Shown here: in pieces, positions 1 to 7,274 of the stretch
Position numbering within the stretch: the first letter of the stretch is position 1
How the letters are laid out: each line of letters starts with the position of its first letter
DNA from: Lysobacterales bacterium
GTDB lineage: Bacteria > Pseudomonadota > Gammaproteobacteria > Xanthomonadales > Marinicellaceae
NCBI GenBank assembly: GCA_027067055.1
Contig: JAMOMK010000053.1
Span: forward strand, 1-43,348
Direction: 5' to 3'
DNA: 43,348 nucleotides
Made by a program: the position numbers and the translations under genes
The notes under the pieces: generated by a model
The model's input: the letters and a program-made list of their open reading frames with translations, nothing else
Database searches by the model: none
What the model was told of the DNA's origin: nothing

Positions 1-78
1 GCTGAATTCGAGTCAATTTTCGAGTTTTTGAATATTCAATAATGGCTTTTACAACTTTTTAGTATTTTTCATAAGTTC

Positions 79-91
79 TGCAAAGGTCTCT
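79..91 (+). repeat. Recurring 13-base motif TGCAAAGGTCTCT
   Basis: This short motif lies 38 bases ahead of the NAD kinase start. Near-copies with one mismatch occur in the same orientation at 3805-3817, 13046-13058 and 40701-40713, always between genes or at a gene edge. The reverse complement resembles ends of IS5-type elements as I remember them, but no transposase is present. It could be a remnant of mobile ends, a regulatory word or chance. The rest of 1-129 shows nothing else I can support. Confidence 0.3.
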
Positions 92-129
92 TATAGTATA
101 TTTTGCTTTGGTCATGTATTATTAACAAC

Positions 130-894
130 ATGAAAATAGCCATTGTTGCCAGTCAAGCCTTAAATTCTCAAAATGCCTTAAAAGAGCTAACTCAAAGGTA
201 TAAAAGCAATATTGTCGGTCAAAAAGAAGCAGATGTTATCGTTGCACTTGGCGGTGATGGGTTTATGCTGCATACTTTGCATCAGTTTATTGATGATGAC
301 AAGCCTGTATACGGAATGAGACGTGGGACAGTTGGATTTTTGATGAACCGTTATTATGAAGAAAACCTCATCGAACGTCTAAAAAAATCACAAGTAACCA
401 TTTTACACCCGCTAAAAATGCTTGCCACCACCACAACAGGCGAACACTATGAAGCACTGGCAATAAACGAAGTTTCATTATTACGCCAAACTCGCCAATC
501 CTCTCGCATTGGCATTAGTATTAATGGTCAAAATAAAATAGAACAATTAATAGGGGATGGAATAATCTTGGCAACACCTGCTGGTTCATCTGCGTACAAT
601 TTATCAGCGCATGGTCCAGTTTTACCCTTAGGAGCAGAAATATTAGCCCTGACTCCTATAAGTCCTTTTAGACCTAGACGTTGGAAAGGTGCTATTTTGC
701 CTGCTGATAGTTACGTTAAATTTTGTGTGCAAGATTGTGAAAAAAGACCAGTAAGTGCCACAGCAGATAATTTTGAAGTACGTGATGTAGACTGTGTAGA
801 AGTCTTTGAAGACCGTTCAGTTTCATTGAGCCTACTTTATGACCCAGAACACCGTTTGGAAGACAGAATAATCAATGAGCAATTCATCATCTAA
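130..894 (+). CDS. nadK: NAD kinase
   Basis: This enzyme phosphorylates NAD to NADP with ATP in the cytosol and so sets the NADPH pool. The 254-residue protein has the diagnostic GGDG phosphate-binding motif at residues 41-44, and the second conserved block, [19 protein letters not shown], comes past the middle. At 254 residues it is on the short side for the family, close to the compact type seen in alphaproteobacteria rather than the roughly 290-residue E. coli enzyme. I start it at the ATG at 130, which gives the usual MKIAIV opening; a reading from 103 would add nine atypical residues. It overlaps the next gene, a 5'-nucleotidase, by 20 bases, so the two nucleotide-metabolism genes are probably co-transcribed and translationally coupled. 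The transhydrogenase operon at 3.9-6.7 kb acts on the same NADP(H) pool. Confidence 0.93.
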   Translation: MKIAIVASQALNSQNALKELTQRYKSNIVGQKEADVIVALGGDGFMLHTLHQFIDDDKPVYGMRRGTVGFLMNRYYEENLIERLKKSQVTILHPLKMLATTTTGEHYEALAINEVSLLRQTRQSSRIGISINGQNKIEQLIGDGIILATPAGSSAYNLSAHGPVLPLGAEILALTPISPFRPRRWKGAILPADSYVKFCVQDCEKRPVSATADNFEVRDVDCVEVFEDRSVSLSLLYDPEHRLEDRIINEQFII

Positions 895-1834
895 TACACC
901 CAACTTCCCAAATTATGATACTAACCCTGTTTTGGTTATTGCTGTTTCCTCGCGCACGTTATTTGACCTTAGCCAAGAACATGACATATTTTTACAAGAT
1001 GGGGTTGATAAATATCGTGCTTACCAACTCGCACATGAAAATGAAATACTCAAGCCTGGTATCGCTTTTGACTTGGTACAAAAACTTCTTAATATTAAAC
1101 ACCCGAAAACACAACAACCCTTAGTTGAGGTGGTGCTGGTTTCACGCAATAACGGCGATACGGGCTTACGAATTTTTAATTCTATCGCACATTATGACCT
1201 AGCTATCGAACGTGCGGCTTTTTCTAATGGAAAATCACCTTTTGCTTACCTCAAAGCTTTTGGTGCCCATTTATTTTTATCCGCTCACAATAAAGATGTT
1301 GAATTAGCTTTACAAGCAGGATTTGCATCTGCCCATTTACTCACTCCAAAACATGAAAGAGATAAACCAAAAAACAACCAGTCGCAGGTACGTATTGCCT
1401 TTGATGGAGATGCGGTTTTATTTTCAGATGATTCAGAAAAAATTTACAAACAAGAAGGTTTAGAAGCCTTCCGAGAAAACGAGCGCAACAAGGCTCAAGA
1501 ACCACTCTCAGATGGTCCATTTAAACCCTTTTTAACCGCTTTGCACCAATTGCAAAGTTTATTTAGCGTTGATGAAACGCCTATCCGCACTGCATTAGTG
1601 ACCGCAAGAAGTGCTCCATCACATAAACGTGTGATATTAACTTTACGCAAATGGGGCATCCGTATTGATGAGGCCTTATTCTTGGGAGGGTTAGATAAGT
1701 CCGAATTCCTCAAAGCCTTTAAAGCCGACATCTTTTTCGATGACCAATTAATCCACATAAAATCTGCCAGCAACAGCCACCTAACATCAGGTCACGTGCC
1801 GCATGGGATTGCTAATATTAACCCTACGGTGTGA
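875..1834 (+). CDS. Cytosolic 5'-nucleotidase (NT5C1-like family)
   Basis: The 319-residue protein matches the bacterial family related to cytosolic 5'-nucleotidase 1, which dephosphorylates nucleoside monophosphates. Visible family signatures are [19 protein letters not shown] around residues 87-105 and the haloacid-dehalogenase-like block [15 protein letters not shown] around 174-188. A late FFDDQ block near residue 287 gives the last acidic residues. There is no signal peptide, which agrees with a cytosolic enzyme. The ATG lies inside the end of nadK, 20 bases before its stop. Substrate preference cannot be read from the sequence. The gene ends 26 bases before the first copy of the candidate RNA element. 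Confidence 0.85.
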   Translation: MSNSSSNTPNFPNYDTNPVLVIAVSSRTLFDLSQEHDIFLQDGVDKYRAYQLAHENEILKPGIAFDLVQKLLNIKHPKTQQPLVEVVLVSRNNGDTGLRIFNSIAHYDLAIERAAFSNGKSPFAYLKAFGAHLFLSAHNKDVELALQAGFASAHLLTPKHERDKPKNNQSQVRIAFDGDAVLFSDDSEKIYKQEGLEAFRENERNKAQEPLSDGPFKPFLTALHQLQSLFSVDETPIRTALVTARSAPSHKRVILTLRKWGIRIDEALFLGGLDKSEFLKAFKADIFFDDQLIHIKSASNSHLTSGHVPHGIANINPTV

Positions 1835-1860
1835 TTATATATGCATTAAATTTTGCTCAA

Positions 1861-1903
1861 GTACAAACTTGTACAGTAAATCAAGGTTTCACACTTCTAT
1901 AAT
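1861..1903 (+). promoter_or_regulatory. Promoter of ncRNA copy 1 with palindromic operator
   Basis: A perfect palindrome GTACAA-N2-TTGTAC occupies 1861-1874 and a consensus TATAAT lies at 1898-1903. The 23-base gap is too long for TTGTAC to act as a normal -35 box, and the hexamer 17 bases upstream (AGTAAA) is poor. With a start near 1910 the palindrome is centred close to -42, the usual place for a class II activator. Copy 2 keeps the same palindrome and the same spacing, while most bases between the two boxes differ. Transcription-factor identity is unknown. Confidence 0.6.
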
Positions 1904-1909
1904 GGCGAC

Positions 1910-2033
1910 TCGTGGGTAAATGCTACGATGCGAGATTTTGTCAAATCTCCGACTGTAGCAATTTTAGTGGGATTGCGTAGCTCCACGGCTACGCTTGAAT
2001 CAGCAGCGAGAACAAGCGCTGCTGATTCTTTAT
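1910..2033 (+). ncRNA. Candidate structured small RNA, copy 1
   Basis: This is about 124 bases starting just after TATAAT and ending at a terminator-like hairpin. Stem 1 (1922-1959) pairs GCTAC with GTAGC and GAGATTT with AAATCTC around a 5x5 internal loop and a TGTC loop. Stem 2 (1975-1994) pairs GCGTAGC with GCTACGC around loop TCCACG. Stem 3 (1997-2028) is a perfect 12-bp pairing of GAATCAGCAGCG followed by a short T run. The CGTGG near the 5' end (1911-1915) could pair with the stem 2 loop as a pseudoknot. A 51-codon reading frame from 1928 crosses the element, but the differences from copy 2 in that frame change amino acids and preserve base pairs, so I favour RNA. I do not recognise a named family. 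Confidence 0.55.
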
Positions 2034-2186
2034 TAACTCACTTAATCCAGTCAACAAATCATCCATTTCTTATACACCCCTAGTCATCCAATAAATTAAG
2101 TCTCTTATCTAGCAACAAAATCCATTGATTTACAATTACTTCTGTAATTCAAATTAAAAGCAACTCATTCAAAAGAAAGCATATTA

Positions 2187-2349
2187 CCCAAATCCCGATA
2201 TAGAAAGTACGATGATAGCACAAGTCCTTGATGCACCTAGAAAACCCAGAAAAAGCTTCATCACCAATGAGGTGACTTTAGTTTTTCTTGATTTCCTATG
2301 CACATCAGTTACTTGCACTATCAAGCGCATTTCTATATCGGGATTTGGG
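2187..2349. mobile_element. 163-bp MITE-like hairpin element, copy 1
   Basis: The element begins CCCAAATCCCGATATAGAAA and ends with the exact reverse complement of those 20 bases. The interior is also an imperfect inverted repeat centred on TCACC-AATGA-GGTGA, so the whole element can fold as one long hairpin. It is flanked by a 5-bp target duplication TATTA (2182-2186 and 2350-2354). A second copy at 26649-26811 has the same length and differs at about four positions. It encodes no transposase, so it would have to be mobilised in trans. Confidence 0.85.
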
Positions 2350-2367
2350 TATTAAATACCTACAGAT

Positions 2368-2440
2368 AAAAAACAACTACCCATTCTTATTTAAAAGATG
2401 AGCAGCCATTCTCTCGGGGCGGGATATTTAGTTGTTTTTT
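2368..2440 (-). terminator. Possible terminator of the repeat-protein operon
   Basis: A perfect 12-bp inverted repeat, AAAAAACAACTA at 2368-2379 and TAGTTGTTTTTT at 2429-2440, overlaps the stop codon of the minus-strand repeat protein. Read on the minus strand, the second arm ends in a run of Ts. The roughly 49-base loop is long for an intrinsic terminator, so the call is tentative. Confidence 0.4.
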
Positions 2441-2718
2441 GTTGTGTAACAATAATGGCTAATGTTTGAGCCATCACCTACTACATTTACGTTTGATGAG
2501 CCGTCACCTACTACATTTACGTTTGATGAGCCGTCACCTACTACATTTACGTTTGATGAGCCGTCACCTACTACATTTACGTTTGATGAGCCGTCACCCA
2601 CTACATTTACGTTTGATGAGCCGTCACCCACTACATTTATACAAATCTGCGTAAAACTTTCTGCATTAACATTTAGGGTTAAAAATATTGTGACTACTAA
2701 TATTGTTTTCTTACTCAT
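2428..2718 (-). CDS. Small secreted protein of tandem 10-residue repeats
   Basis: The 96-residue product starts with a typical signal peptide (MSKK followed by a hydrophobic stretch, probable cleavage after NVNA, residue 19). The mature part is six runs of a decapeptide with core NVVGDGSSNV (residues 28-84), flanked by Cys26 and Cys90, which could form a disulfide closing the repeat. The regular V/G/D/S/N pattern suggests a stacked beta structure, but no family is recognised. The gene follows the DUF6502-like gene after 4 bases, so the two form an operon. Repeat differences at DNA level are almost all synonymous, which suggests recent expansion under protein-level constraint. The opposite strand also has long open frames, but these are a by-product of the 30-base periodicity. 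Confidence 0.65.
   Translation of the reverse strand: MSKKTILVVTIFLTLNVNAESFTQICINVVGDGSSNVNVVGDGSSNVNVVGDGSSNVNVVGDGSSNVNVVGDGSSNVNVVGDGSNISHYCYTTKNN
2468..2640. repeat. 30-bp tandem repeat (about 5.8 copies)
   Basis: The unit GAGCCGTCACCTACTACATT plus ten further bases repeats at 2468, 2498, 2528, 2558, 2588 and 2618, the last one incomplete. Copies differ by one or two transitions only, for example CCTACT versus CCCACT. Being a multiple of three, copy-number change would keep the secreted protein in frame. Confidence 0.95.
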
Positions 2719-2722
2719 GAGA

Positions 2723-3505
2723 TTACTCCTTTGTTTTATATTCTAAAAATGATATACCGTATTGTGGGTATGTATCTGCTTCAACATCATCTTCATATTC
2801 TATTAACTTTTGAGTCACCTCTTTATAATAACCATTAATTAAATTTTGAAAATCCAAATGCAATTGAGGAAAGTTTTTTGGATGAATCTGTGTTGAATAT
2901 ATTGTTTTCTGAATATACCTATCTTTTATGTTTTTTTCAGAAAAGTTATAAGTTAATGTTCCAACTGTTCTATCTATCTGTTTAGCAGTTAAATTCGAAA
3001 AGGCTACTTCTGTTTCATCCACTATTTGATTTAGATTAACAATCTCCACTTTTACCCCTAAATCTTTTAACGAACCATTTGTAATTAACTCCTCAAGTAT
3101 CGCTTGATATGTCAACGACCCAGGAGCTCTTTGTTCGCAGATGCTTTGAAAGGTTTTAAAAGGACCTAGTTTGGGTATCTTTGTTGACTGGTAATATTTA
3201 TGAGCGGTCCATCTAATATCTTCTAGGATAACTGATAGTTTATCTGGTTTAGCTCGTGGCATTTCTCCTTTTAAATGCTTGCTGATATACCTTCTATCAA
3301 TACCTGTACGAATGGCTAAGGCTACATGGGTTGCATCAGGATCAAGTCTTTGTGCTTCTAGGACAAGTTTTTCATCAAATAAGGCAAGAAATTCATTGCG
3401 TGGCAATCTAAATTTAATCACAATTTTAGCAATTGCTTTAGATAATAAGGACAAGGCTTTCTTCTTTAATTGTAAGTTTTGTTTGATTTTGGGATTAATA
3501 TTCAT
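2723..3505 (-). CDS. DUF6502-like putative DNA-binding protein
   Basis: The 260-residue protein resembles the DUF6502 family, whose function is not established to my knowledge. A basic N-terminal helical region is followed by a helix-turn-helix-like stretch (residues about 58-80, ATHVALAIRTGIDRRYISKHL), which points to nucleic-acid binding. The C-terminal half is hydrophilic with no clear motif and no membrane segment. It is first in a two-gene operon with the secreted repeat protein. Its start codon lies 14 bases from the GTACAA-N2-TTGTAC palindrome that belongs to ncRNA copy 2 on the other strand, so it could regulate, or be regulated through, that site. That link is inference only. Confidence 0.6.
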   Translation of the reverse strand: MNINPKIKQNLQLKKKALSLLSKAIAKIVIKFRLPRNEFLALFDEKLVLEAQRLDPDATHVALAIRTGIDRRYISKHLKGEMPRAKPDKLSVILEDIRWTAHKYYQSTKIPKLGPFKTFQSICEQRAPGSLTYQAILEELITNGSLKDLGVKVEIVNLNQIVDETEVAFSNLTAKQIDRTVGTLTYNFSEKNIKDRYIQKTIYSTQIHPKNFPQLHLDFQNLINGYYKEVTQKLIEYEDDVEADTYPQYGISFLEYKTKE

Positions 3506-3519
3506 TAATTTTCTCTGAA

Positions 3520-3562
3520 GTACAAACTTGTACAGTAGTTTTATAATCTAAACTCTTATAAT
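3520..3562 (+). promoter_or_regulatory. Promoter of ncRNA copy 2 with palindromic operator
   Basis: The same GTACAA-N2-TTGTAC palindrome as in copy 1 occupies 3520-3533 and TATAAT lies at 3557-3562, again exactly 23 bases apart. The sequence between the boxes is mostly different from copy 1 apart from AGTA after the palindrome. Conservation of both boxes and their spacing argues for a real activator-type promoter. It also lies just upstream of the divergent DUF6502-like gene. Confidence 0.6.
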
Positions 3563-3568
3563 GGCGAC

Positions 3569-3693
3569 TCGTGGGTAAATGCTACGATGCGAGATTTGGT
3601 CAAATCTCCGACTGTAGCAATTTTAGTGGGATTGCGTAGCTCCACGGCTACGCTTGAATCAGCAACGAGAACAGGCGTTGCTGATTCTTTTTT
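3569..3693 (+). ncRNA. Candidate structured small RNA, copy 2
   Basis: This copy is nearly identical to copy 1 over the transcribed part. Stem 1 spans 3581-3618 with loop GGTC instead of TGTC, and stem 2 is unchanged. Stem 3 (3656-3687) reads GAATCAGCAACG paired with CGTTGCTGATTC, so one G-C pair of copy 1 is an A-T pair here: both arms changed together. A stronger run of six Ts follows, giving a good intrinsic terminator. Transcription would run away from the divergent DUF6502-like gene. The rest of the gap, 3694-3841, shows no gene. Confidence 0.55.
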
Positions 3694-3841
3694 ACCACTA
3701 CTTCTCTACCACGAGTTCTTATACAAGATACACGCATTCATCAAATCTACCACAAAACAATTCTTTTTACAATTTAAAAGCATGTTATTGCAATAATGTA
3801 ATGTTGCATAGGTCTCTTTTTATGGGTCACATATTGCCAAT

Positions 3842-3876
3842 TTATAAAAAAGGCAATCAATTTATTTGATTGCCTT
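3842..3876 (-). terminator. Terminator of the transhydrogenase operon
   Basis: The perfect 11-bp inverted repeat AAGGCAATCAA / TTGATTGCCTT (3850-3860 and 3866-3876) with a 5-base loop is followed on the minus strand by TTTTTTATAA. It lies about 50 bases after the pntB stop, so it most likely ends the pnt transcript. Confidence 0.85.
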
Positions 3877-3928
3877 ATAAAGTAGACTTAATAATAAAGA
3901 ACCTTGAAACTCTTTATTGAATTACATT

Positions 3929-5317
3929 TTACAACTCTTTTAAGCCTGTTATCAATTCAGAAATAGCATCTTGTGCATCACCAAATAACATCTTAGTGTT
4001 GTCTTTAAAGAATAAGCCATTTTGAATGCCTGCAAAACCTGTACCGCGACCACGCTTAATCACGATAACATTTTTAGCTAAATCAGTCTCCAAAATTGGC
4101 ATACCATAAATTGAAGAGCTTGGATCATCGCGCGCCGCAGGATTGACCACATCATTGGCTCCAATCACTAGCGCAACATCAGTTTGTTTGAATTGTGGAT
4201 TAATGTCTTCCATGTCTTCAATCATATCATAAGGAACACCTGCTTCGGCCAACAATACATTCATGTGACCAGGCATGCGACCAGCAACCGGATGAATGGC
4301 AAACTTAACATCTACACCATTCTCAGTAAGTAACTGTGTCATTTCCCACAATTTATGTTGAGCTTGAGCCACAGCCAAACCATAACCCGGAACAATAACA
4401 ACGCGTTCAGCATACGCCATCATTATGGCCGCATCTGCTCCTTCAATTTCCTTCATTTCACCTTGATCACCATCAGCTCCACCCGAGTCATCTCCACCCA
4501 TTGAGCCAAACAACACGTTAGCAATTGAACGATTCATGGCTTTTGCCATTAACTGTGTCAACAAAGTACCTGCTGCGCCTACCAACATACCAGCAACAAT
4601 CATTGCCCAGTTACCCAAAACATAACCCTCAAATGATACAGCGAGTCCAGTGAATGCATTATAAAGTGAAATTACCACTGGCATATCCGCACCACCAATT
4701 GGCAATGTCATCAAGAAACCCAAAACAAGGGCCCCACCGAAGAATATCCACAAGTTCATCGCTTCCATGTGAGTGAAGGTATAAATACCAAAACCAATCA
4801 CGGCTAGGGCAAAAATACCATTAAAAATATTTTGACCAGGGAATGTATAACGCTTATCAATCAAGCCTTGCAATTTACCAAAAGCAATCAAGGAACCCGT
4901 TAATGAAATGGCTCCAATAAACACACCAATTAAAGCCAGTGAAGTTGGAATGGCTGACATTTGGTGTCCATTTGTGGCTTTGTAAAGTTCCATGGCTCCA
5001 ATAAAGGCCGCAGAACCGCCACCCATACCATTGTATAAGGCAACCATTTGTGGCATATCTGTCATTGCCACTTTTTTACCACTAACCCAAGCAAGTACCG
5101 TTGCTGAAACCAATGCCGCTAAAATCAACCAGTAATTTTCCATGCCAGGTGTTAAGAAAGTCACAACCGTAGCAATAACCATTCCGAATCCAGCCCAAAC
5201 TATGCCGCCTTTTGCCGTCCCTGGTGCTGACATTCTACGTAAACCCACAATAAATAATATTGCAGCTATAAAATAACTAAATTTAATTAATTCAGGAGCA
5301 TATTCAAATTCACTCAT
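3929..5317 (-). CDS. pntB: NAD(P) transhydrogenase subunit beta
   Basis: This is the membrane and NADP(H)-binding subunit of the proton-translocating transhydrogenase, which uses the proton gradient to drive hydride transfer from NADH to NADP. The 462 residues begin with several hydrophobic helices. The C-terminal soluble domain III contains VVIVPGYGLAVAQAQH (about residues 308-323), the NADP-binding glycine-rich loop, then GRMPGHMNVLLAEA and the GANDVVNPAAR block. Length matches the family. Its start overlaps the stop of pntAB by 4 bases, indicating translational coupling. Confidence 0.95.
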   Translation of the reverse strand: MSEFEYAPELIKFSYFIAAILFIVGLRRMSAPGTAKGGIVWAGFGMVIATVVTFLTPGMENYWLILAALVSATVLAWVSGKKVAMTDMPQMVALYNGMGGGSAAFIGAMELYKATNGHQMSAIPTSLALIGVFIGAISLTGSLIAFGKLQGLIDKRYTFPGQNIFNGIFALAVIGFGIYTFTHMEAMNLWIFFGGALVLGFLMTLPIGGADMPVVISLYNAFTGLAVSFEGYVLGNWAMIVAGMLVGAAGTLLTQLMAKAMNRSIANVLFGSMGGDDSGGADGDQGEMKEIEGADAAIMMAYAERVVIVPGYGLAVAQAQHKLWEMTQLLTENGVDVKFAIHPVAGRMPGHMNVLLAEAGVPYDMIEDMEDINPQFKQTDVALVIGANDVVNPAARDDPSSSIYGMPILETDLAKNVIVIKRGRGTGFAGIQNGLFFKDNTKMLFGDAQDAISELITGLKEL

Positions 5318-5619
5318 TTCTTATCTCCCTTATCGACTTTCTTTTTGGTCTTAAACATTTCAAGCATACGCTCGGTCACTACATAACCACCTGCGGCATT
5401 GCCTGCACCTAAAAATACGGCGATAAAACCAAATGTTTTTCCAAGGTCGGTTTCTGCATGACCCAATGCCACCATCGCACCAACCAAAACAATGCCATGA
5501 ATAAAGTTTGAACCTGACATCAAAGGCGTGTGTAAAACCACAGGCACTTTTGAAATAATTTCATTGCCGACAAATGCTGCCAACATGAATACATAAACTG
5601 CTACAAATCCGTCAATCAT
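5314..5619 (-). CDS. pntAB: NAD(P) transhydrogenase subunit alpha, part 2
   Basis: This 101-residue membrane subunit carries the helices that in E. coli form the C-terminal end of PntA. The sequence has three hydrophobic segments and the familiar block VPVVLHTPLMSGSNFIHGIVLVGA (residues about 25-48). It lies between pntAA (1-base gap) and pntB (4-base overlap). The split arrangement is the three-subunit form known from Rhodospirillum rubrum, in contrast to the two-subunit E. coli enzyme. A short charged Lys-rich tail ends the protein. Confidence 0.93.
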   Translation of the reverse strand: MIDGFVAVYVFMLAAFVGNEIISKVPVVLHTPLMSGSNFIHGIVLVGAMVALGHAETDLGKTFGFIAVFLGAGNAAGGYVVTERMLEMFKTKKKVDKGDKK

Positions 5620-5620
5620 C

Positions 5621-6739
5621 TTATTTCTCCACTACCATAGGGTGTACAGTTTTACCCTCTTTAGTTACATTACTTCCTTCCAAAATATCATCTTCCCAAT
5701 TGATGGCAAATTTACCTTCTTCATCTTTCATCAAAGACAATAAATTCCAAACATTGCGTGAATACATTTCACTGGCATGTAAGCCTAGAGAGCCTGCCAA
5801 ATTAACAGGACCAATATAAGTCACGCCATCTTTTTTAACTGTTTTTCCTTTTTCAGTTAAAGCGACATTTCCGCCACCTTCCGCACCTAAGTCCACTACA
5901 ATCGTACCAGGCTTAAGGTTTTTGGTCATTTCCTCTGTAATTAGGCGAGGAGCTGGACGTCCTGGAACCGCTGCCGTTGTTATTAGCACATCAACTTTTT
6001 TCAAATATTCAGTCATGGCTTCTTGTTGCTGTTTCTTTTCTTCGTCGGTTAATTCACGGGCATAACCACCCTCACCAACCGCATCAACTCCAAGGTCTAA
6101 AAACTTAGCACCTAGTGATTGAATTTGTTCAACCGTTTCAGGGCGAACATCATACCCCATCACCATTGCACCTAATCGTTTGGCTGTTGCAATAGCTTGT
6201 AATCCAGCCACTCCTGCACCAATGACAAAAACTTGTGAGGGACGAATAGTTCCAGCTGCAGTTGTTAACATTGGAAAGAATCGCGGTGATGCAACACCTG
6301 CCATCAATACCGCTTTATAGCCCGCAACCGAGGCTTGCGAGGATAACGCATCCATGGATTGAGCTCGGGACGTTCGTGGCACAAGCTCCATTGAGAAAAT
6401 TGTGATATTTTTCTTATTAGCGACATCATAACGCTCTTTATCTGCAAAAGGAGCAATCATTCCTACAAGTATCGTACCATTTTTCATGGTTTTAATTATT
6501 TCAGCACTTGGCGCAGCAATACAAACATAGACATCGACTTTTGCTAAAACAGACTTGGCATCCTTAACAATTTCGCAACCTTCATAAGCAGAATCAACAA
6601 AACCTGCTTCGCTTCCAGCACCTGCTTGCAGGATGACCTTCCACCCAGCCTTTATCATTTTTTTAGTGGTCTCTGGCACTAAAGCAACTCTTTGCTCAAG
6701 TTCCGAGGTTTCACTTATAAACCCAACAGTTATAGACAT
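5621..6739 (-). CDS. pntAA: NAD(P) transhydrogenase subunit alpha, part 1
   Basis: This 372-residue soluble subunit is domain I, which binds NAD(H). It shows the alanine dehydrogenase/PNT fold: an N-terminal SETSELEQRVALVPETTKK block, the catalytic-loop region PRTSRAQSMDALSSQ (about residues 121-135) and the Rossmann loop GAGVAGLQA (about 174-182). It is the first gene of pntAA-pntAB-pntB and has a good ribosome-binding site (AGAGGACA) before its ATG. The protein ends before any membrane segment, which confirms the split form. Confidence 0.95.
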   Translation of the reverse strand: MSITVGFISETSELEQRVALVPETTKKMIKAGWKVILQAGAGSEAGFVDSAYEGCEIVKDAKSVLAKVDVYVCIAAPSAEIIKTMKNGTILVGMIAPFADKERYDVANKKNITIFSMELVPRTSRAQSMDALSSQASVAGYKAVLMAGVASPRFFPMLTTAAGTIRPSQVFVIGAGVAGLQAIATAKRLGAMVMGYDVRPETVEQIQSLGAKFLDLGVDAVGEGGYARELTDEEKKQQQEAMTEYLKKVDVLITTAAVPGRPAPRLITEEMTKNLKPGTIVVDLGAEGGGNVALTEKGKTVKKDGVTYIGPVNLAGSLGLHASEMYSRNVWNLLSLMKDEEGKFAINWEDDILEGSNVTKEGKTVHPMVVEK

Positions 6740-6900
6740 ACTAATTGTCCTCTTTTAAAATAAATTCGACTCATTATGCGCGTACACACGAAACTATGCA
6801 AATAAAAATATATTATTAAACAATCGTATTATTTAAGGAGTCTATAAAAAATAGAGACAACTCAGTGGGTCTGAATTTTTCTATTTTTCTATAAATCCCC

Positions 6901-7116
6901 TCATGTGTCATGAGCCGAATCAATGACACATTTAAATTCAATTTCTGTCTTTTTTTCTTGTCGATTTGCAGAATAAACTTCCAAACCTCCATTTTGCACT
7001 AAGTGATAACCTATTGGGCATTGAGTTTTTACTAAAAGCTCTTCGCGCTTAGTAAAAGGTGCGCTTGCACAACCTGCAATCCCTAAGACCAGTAAAAACA
7101 ACTTCAGTCTTAACAT
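6901..7116 (-). CDS. Small lipoprotein, unknown function
   Basis: Starting at the ATG ending at 7116 gives 71 residues with a clear lipoprotein signal: MLRLKLFLLVLGIAGC, with lipobox LGIAGC placing the lipid-bearing cysteine at residue 16. A longer frame starting at 7188 adds 24 residues that spoil the signal. An AAGGG-type ribosome-binding site precedes the chosen ATG. The mature part is about 56 residues with two further cysteines (CPIGYH and FKCVID) that could form a disulfide. I do not recognise a family. It is transcribed toward the pnt operon but about 160 bases away, so it may be independent. Confidence 0.65.
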   Translation of the reverse strand: MLRLKLFLLVLGIAGCASAPFTKREELLVKTQCPIGYHLVQNGGLEVYSANRQEKKTEIEFKCVIDSAHDT

Positions 7117-7274
7117 TAAACTACCCTTATTAGAATAGCTAAATTTTAACACAATTGAACATGAAAAGCATCGCCTTCTTTTAATCACATTTGATTATTT
7201 GTTTATGTAACTCTGTTGCTATACAAACACTAAAATATTTAGTAGGATTAATTTAAATTAAACTGGTGCAATGT

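Larger units (their letters stand above)
1861..3693. repeat. Cassette bracketed by direct repeats (ncRNA copies)
   Basis: Two copies of a roughly 173-base unit, 1861-2033 and 3520-3693, lie in direct orientation and differ mainly in the promoter spacer. Between them sit a MITE and two minus-strand genes: a DUF6502-like protein and a secreted repeat protein. The stretch 2034-2181 between copy 1 and the MITE shows nothing recognisable. The arrangement could reflect insertion of the two-gene cassette next to the RNA gene with duplication, or a segment that homologous recombination could delete. No integrase or transposase is visible. Confidence 0.6.

Noticed and set aside
1928-2083. A short protein frame running through ncRNA copy 1 (and the equivalent from 3587 in copy 2)
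   Set aside because: Differences between copies change residues but keep RNA pairing, the frames cross the terminator hairpin, and the C-termini are unrelated.
2462-2746. Plus-strand reading frames through the 30-bp tandem repeat
   Set aside because: A 30-base period opens several frames by default. The minus frame has a signal peptide, an operon partner and mainly synonymous variation, so the plus frames are shadows.
1861-3693. Integron attC sites as an explanation of the two repeated hairpin units
   Set aside because: I see no matching GTTRRRY/RYYYAAC core pair at the edges and no integrase gene; the units instead carry a promoter and a terminator.
1861-3693. Retron or other reverse-transcriptase system based on structured RNA next to a protein gene
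   Set aside because: No reverse transcriptase motif (such as YxDD) is present in the neighbouring proteins.
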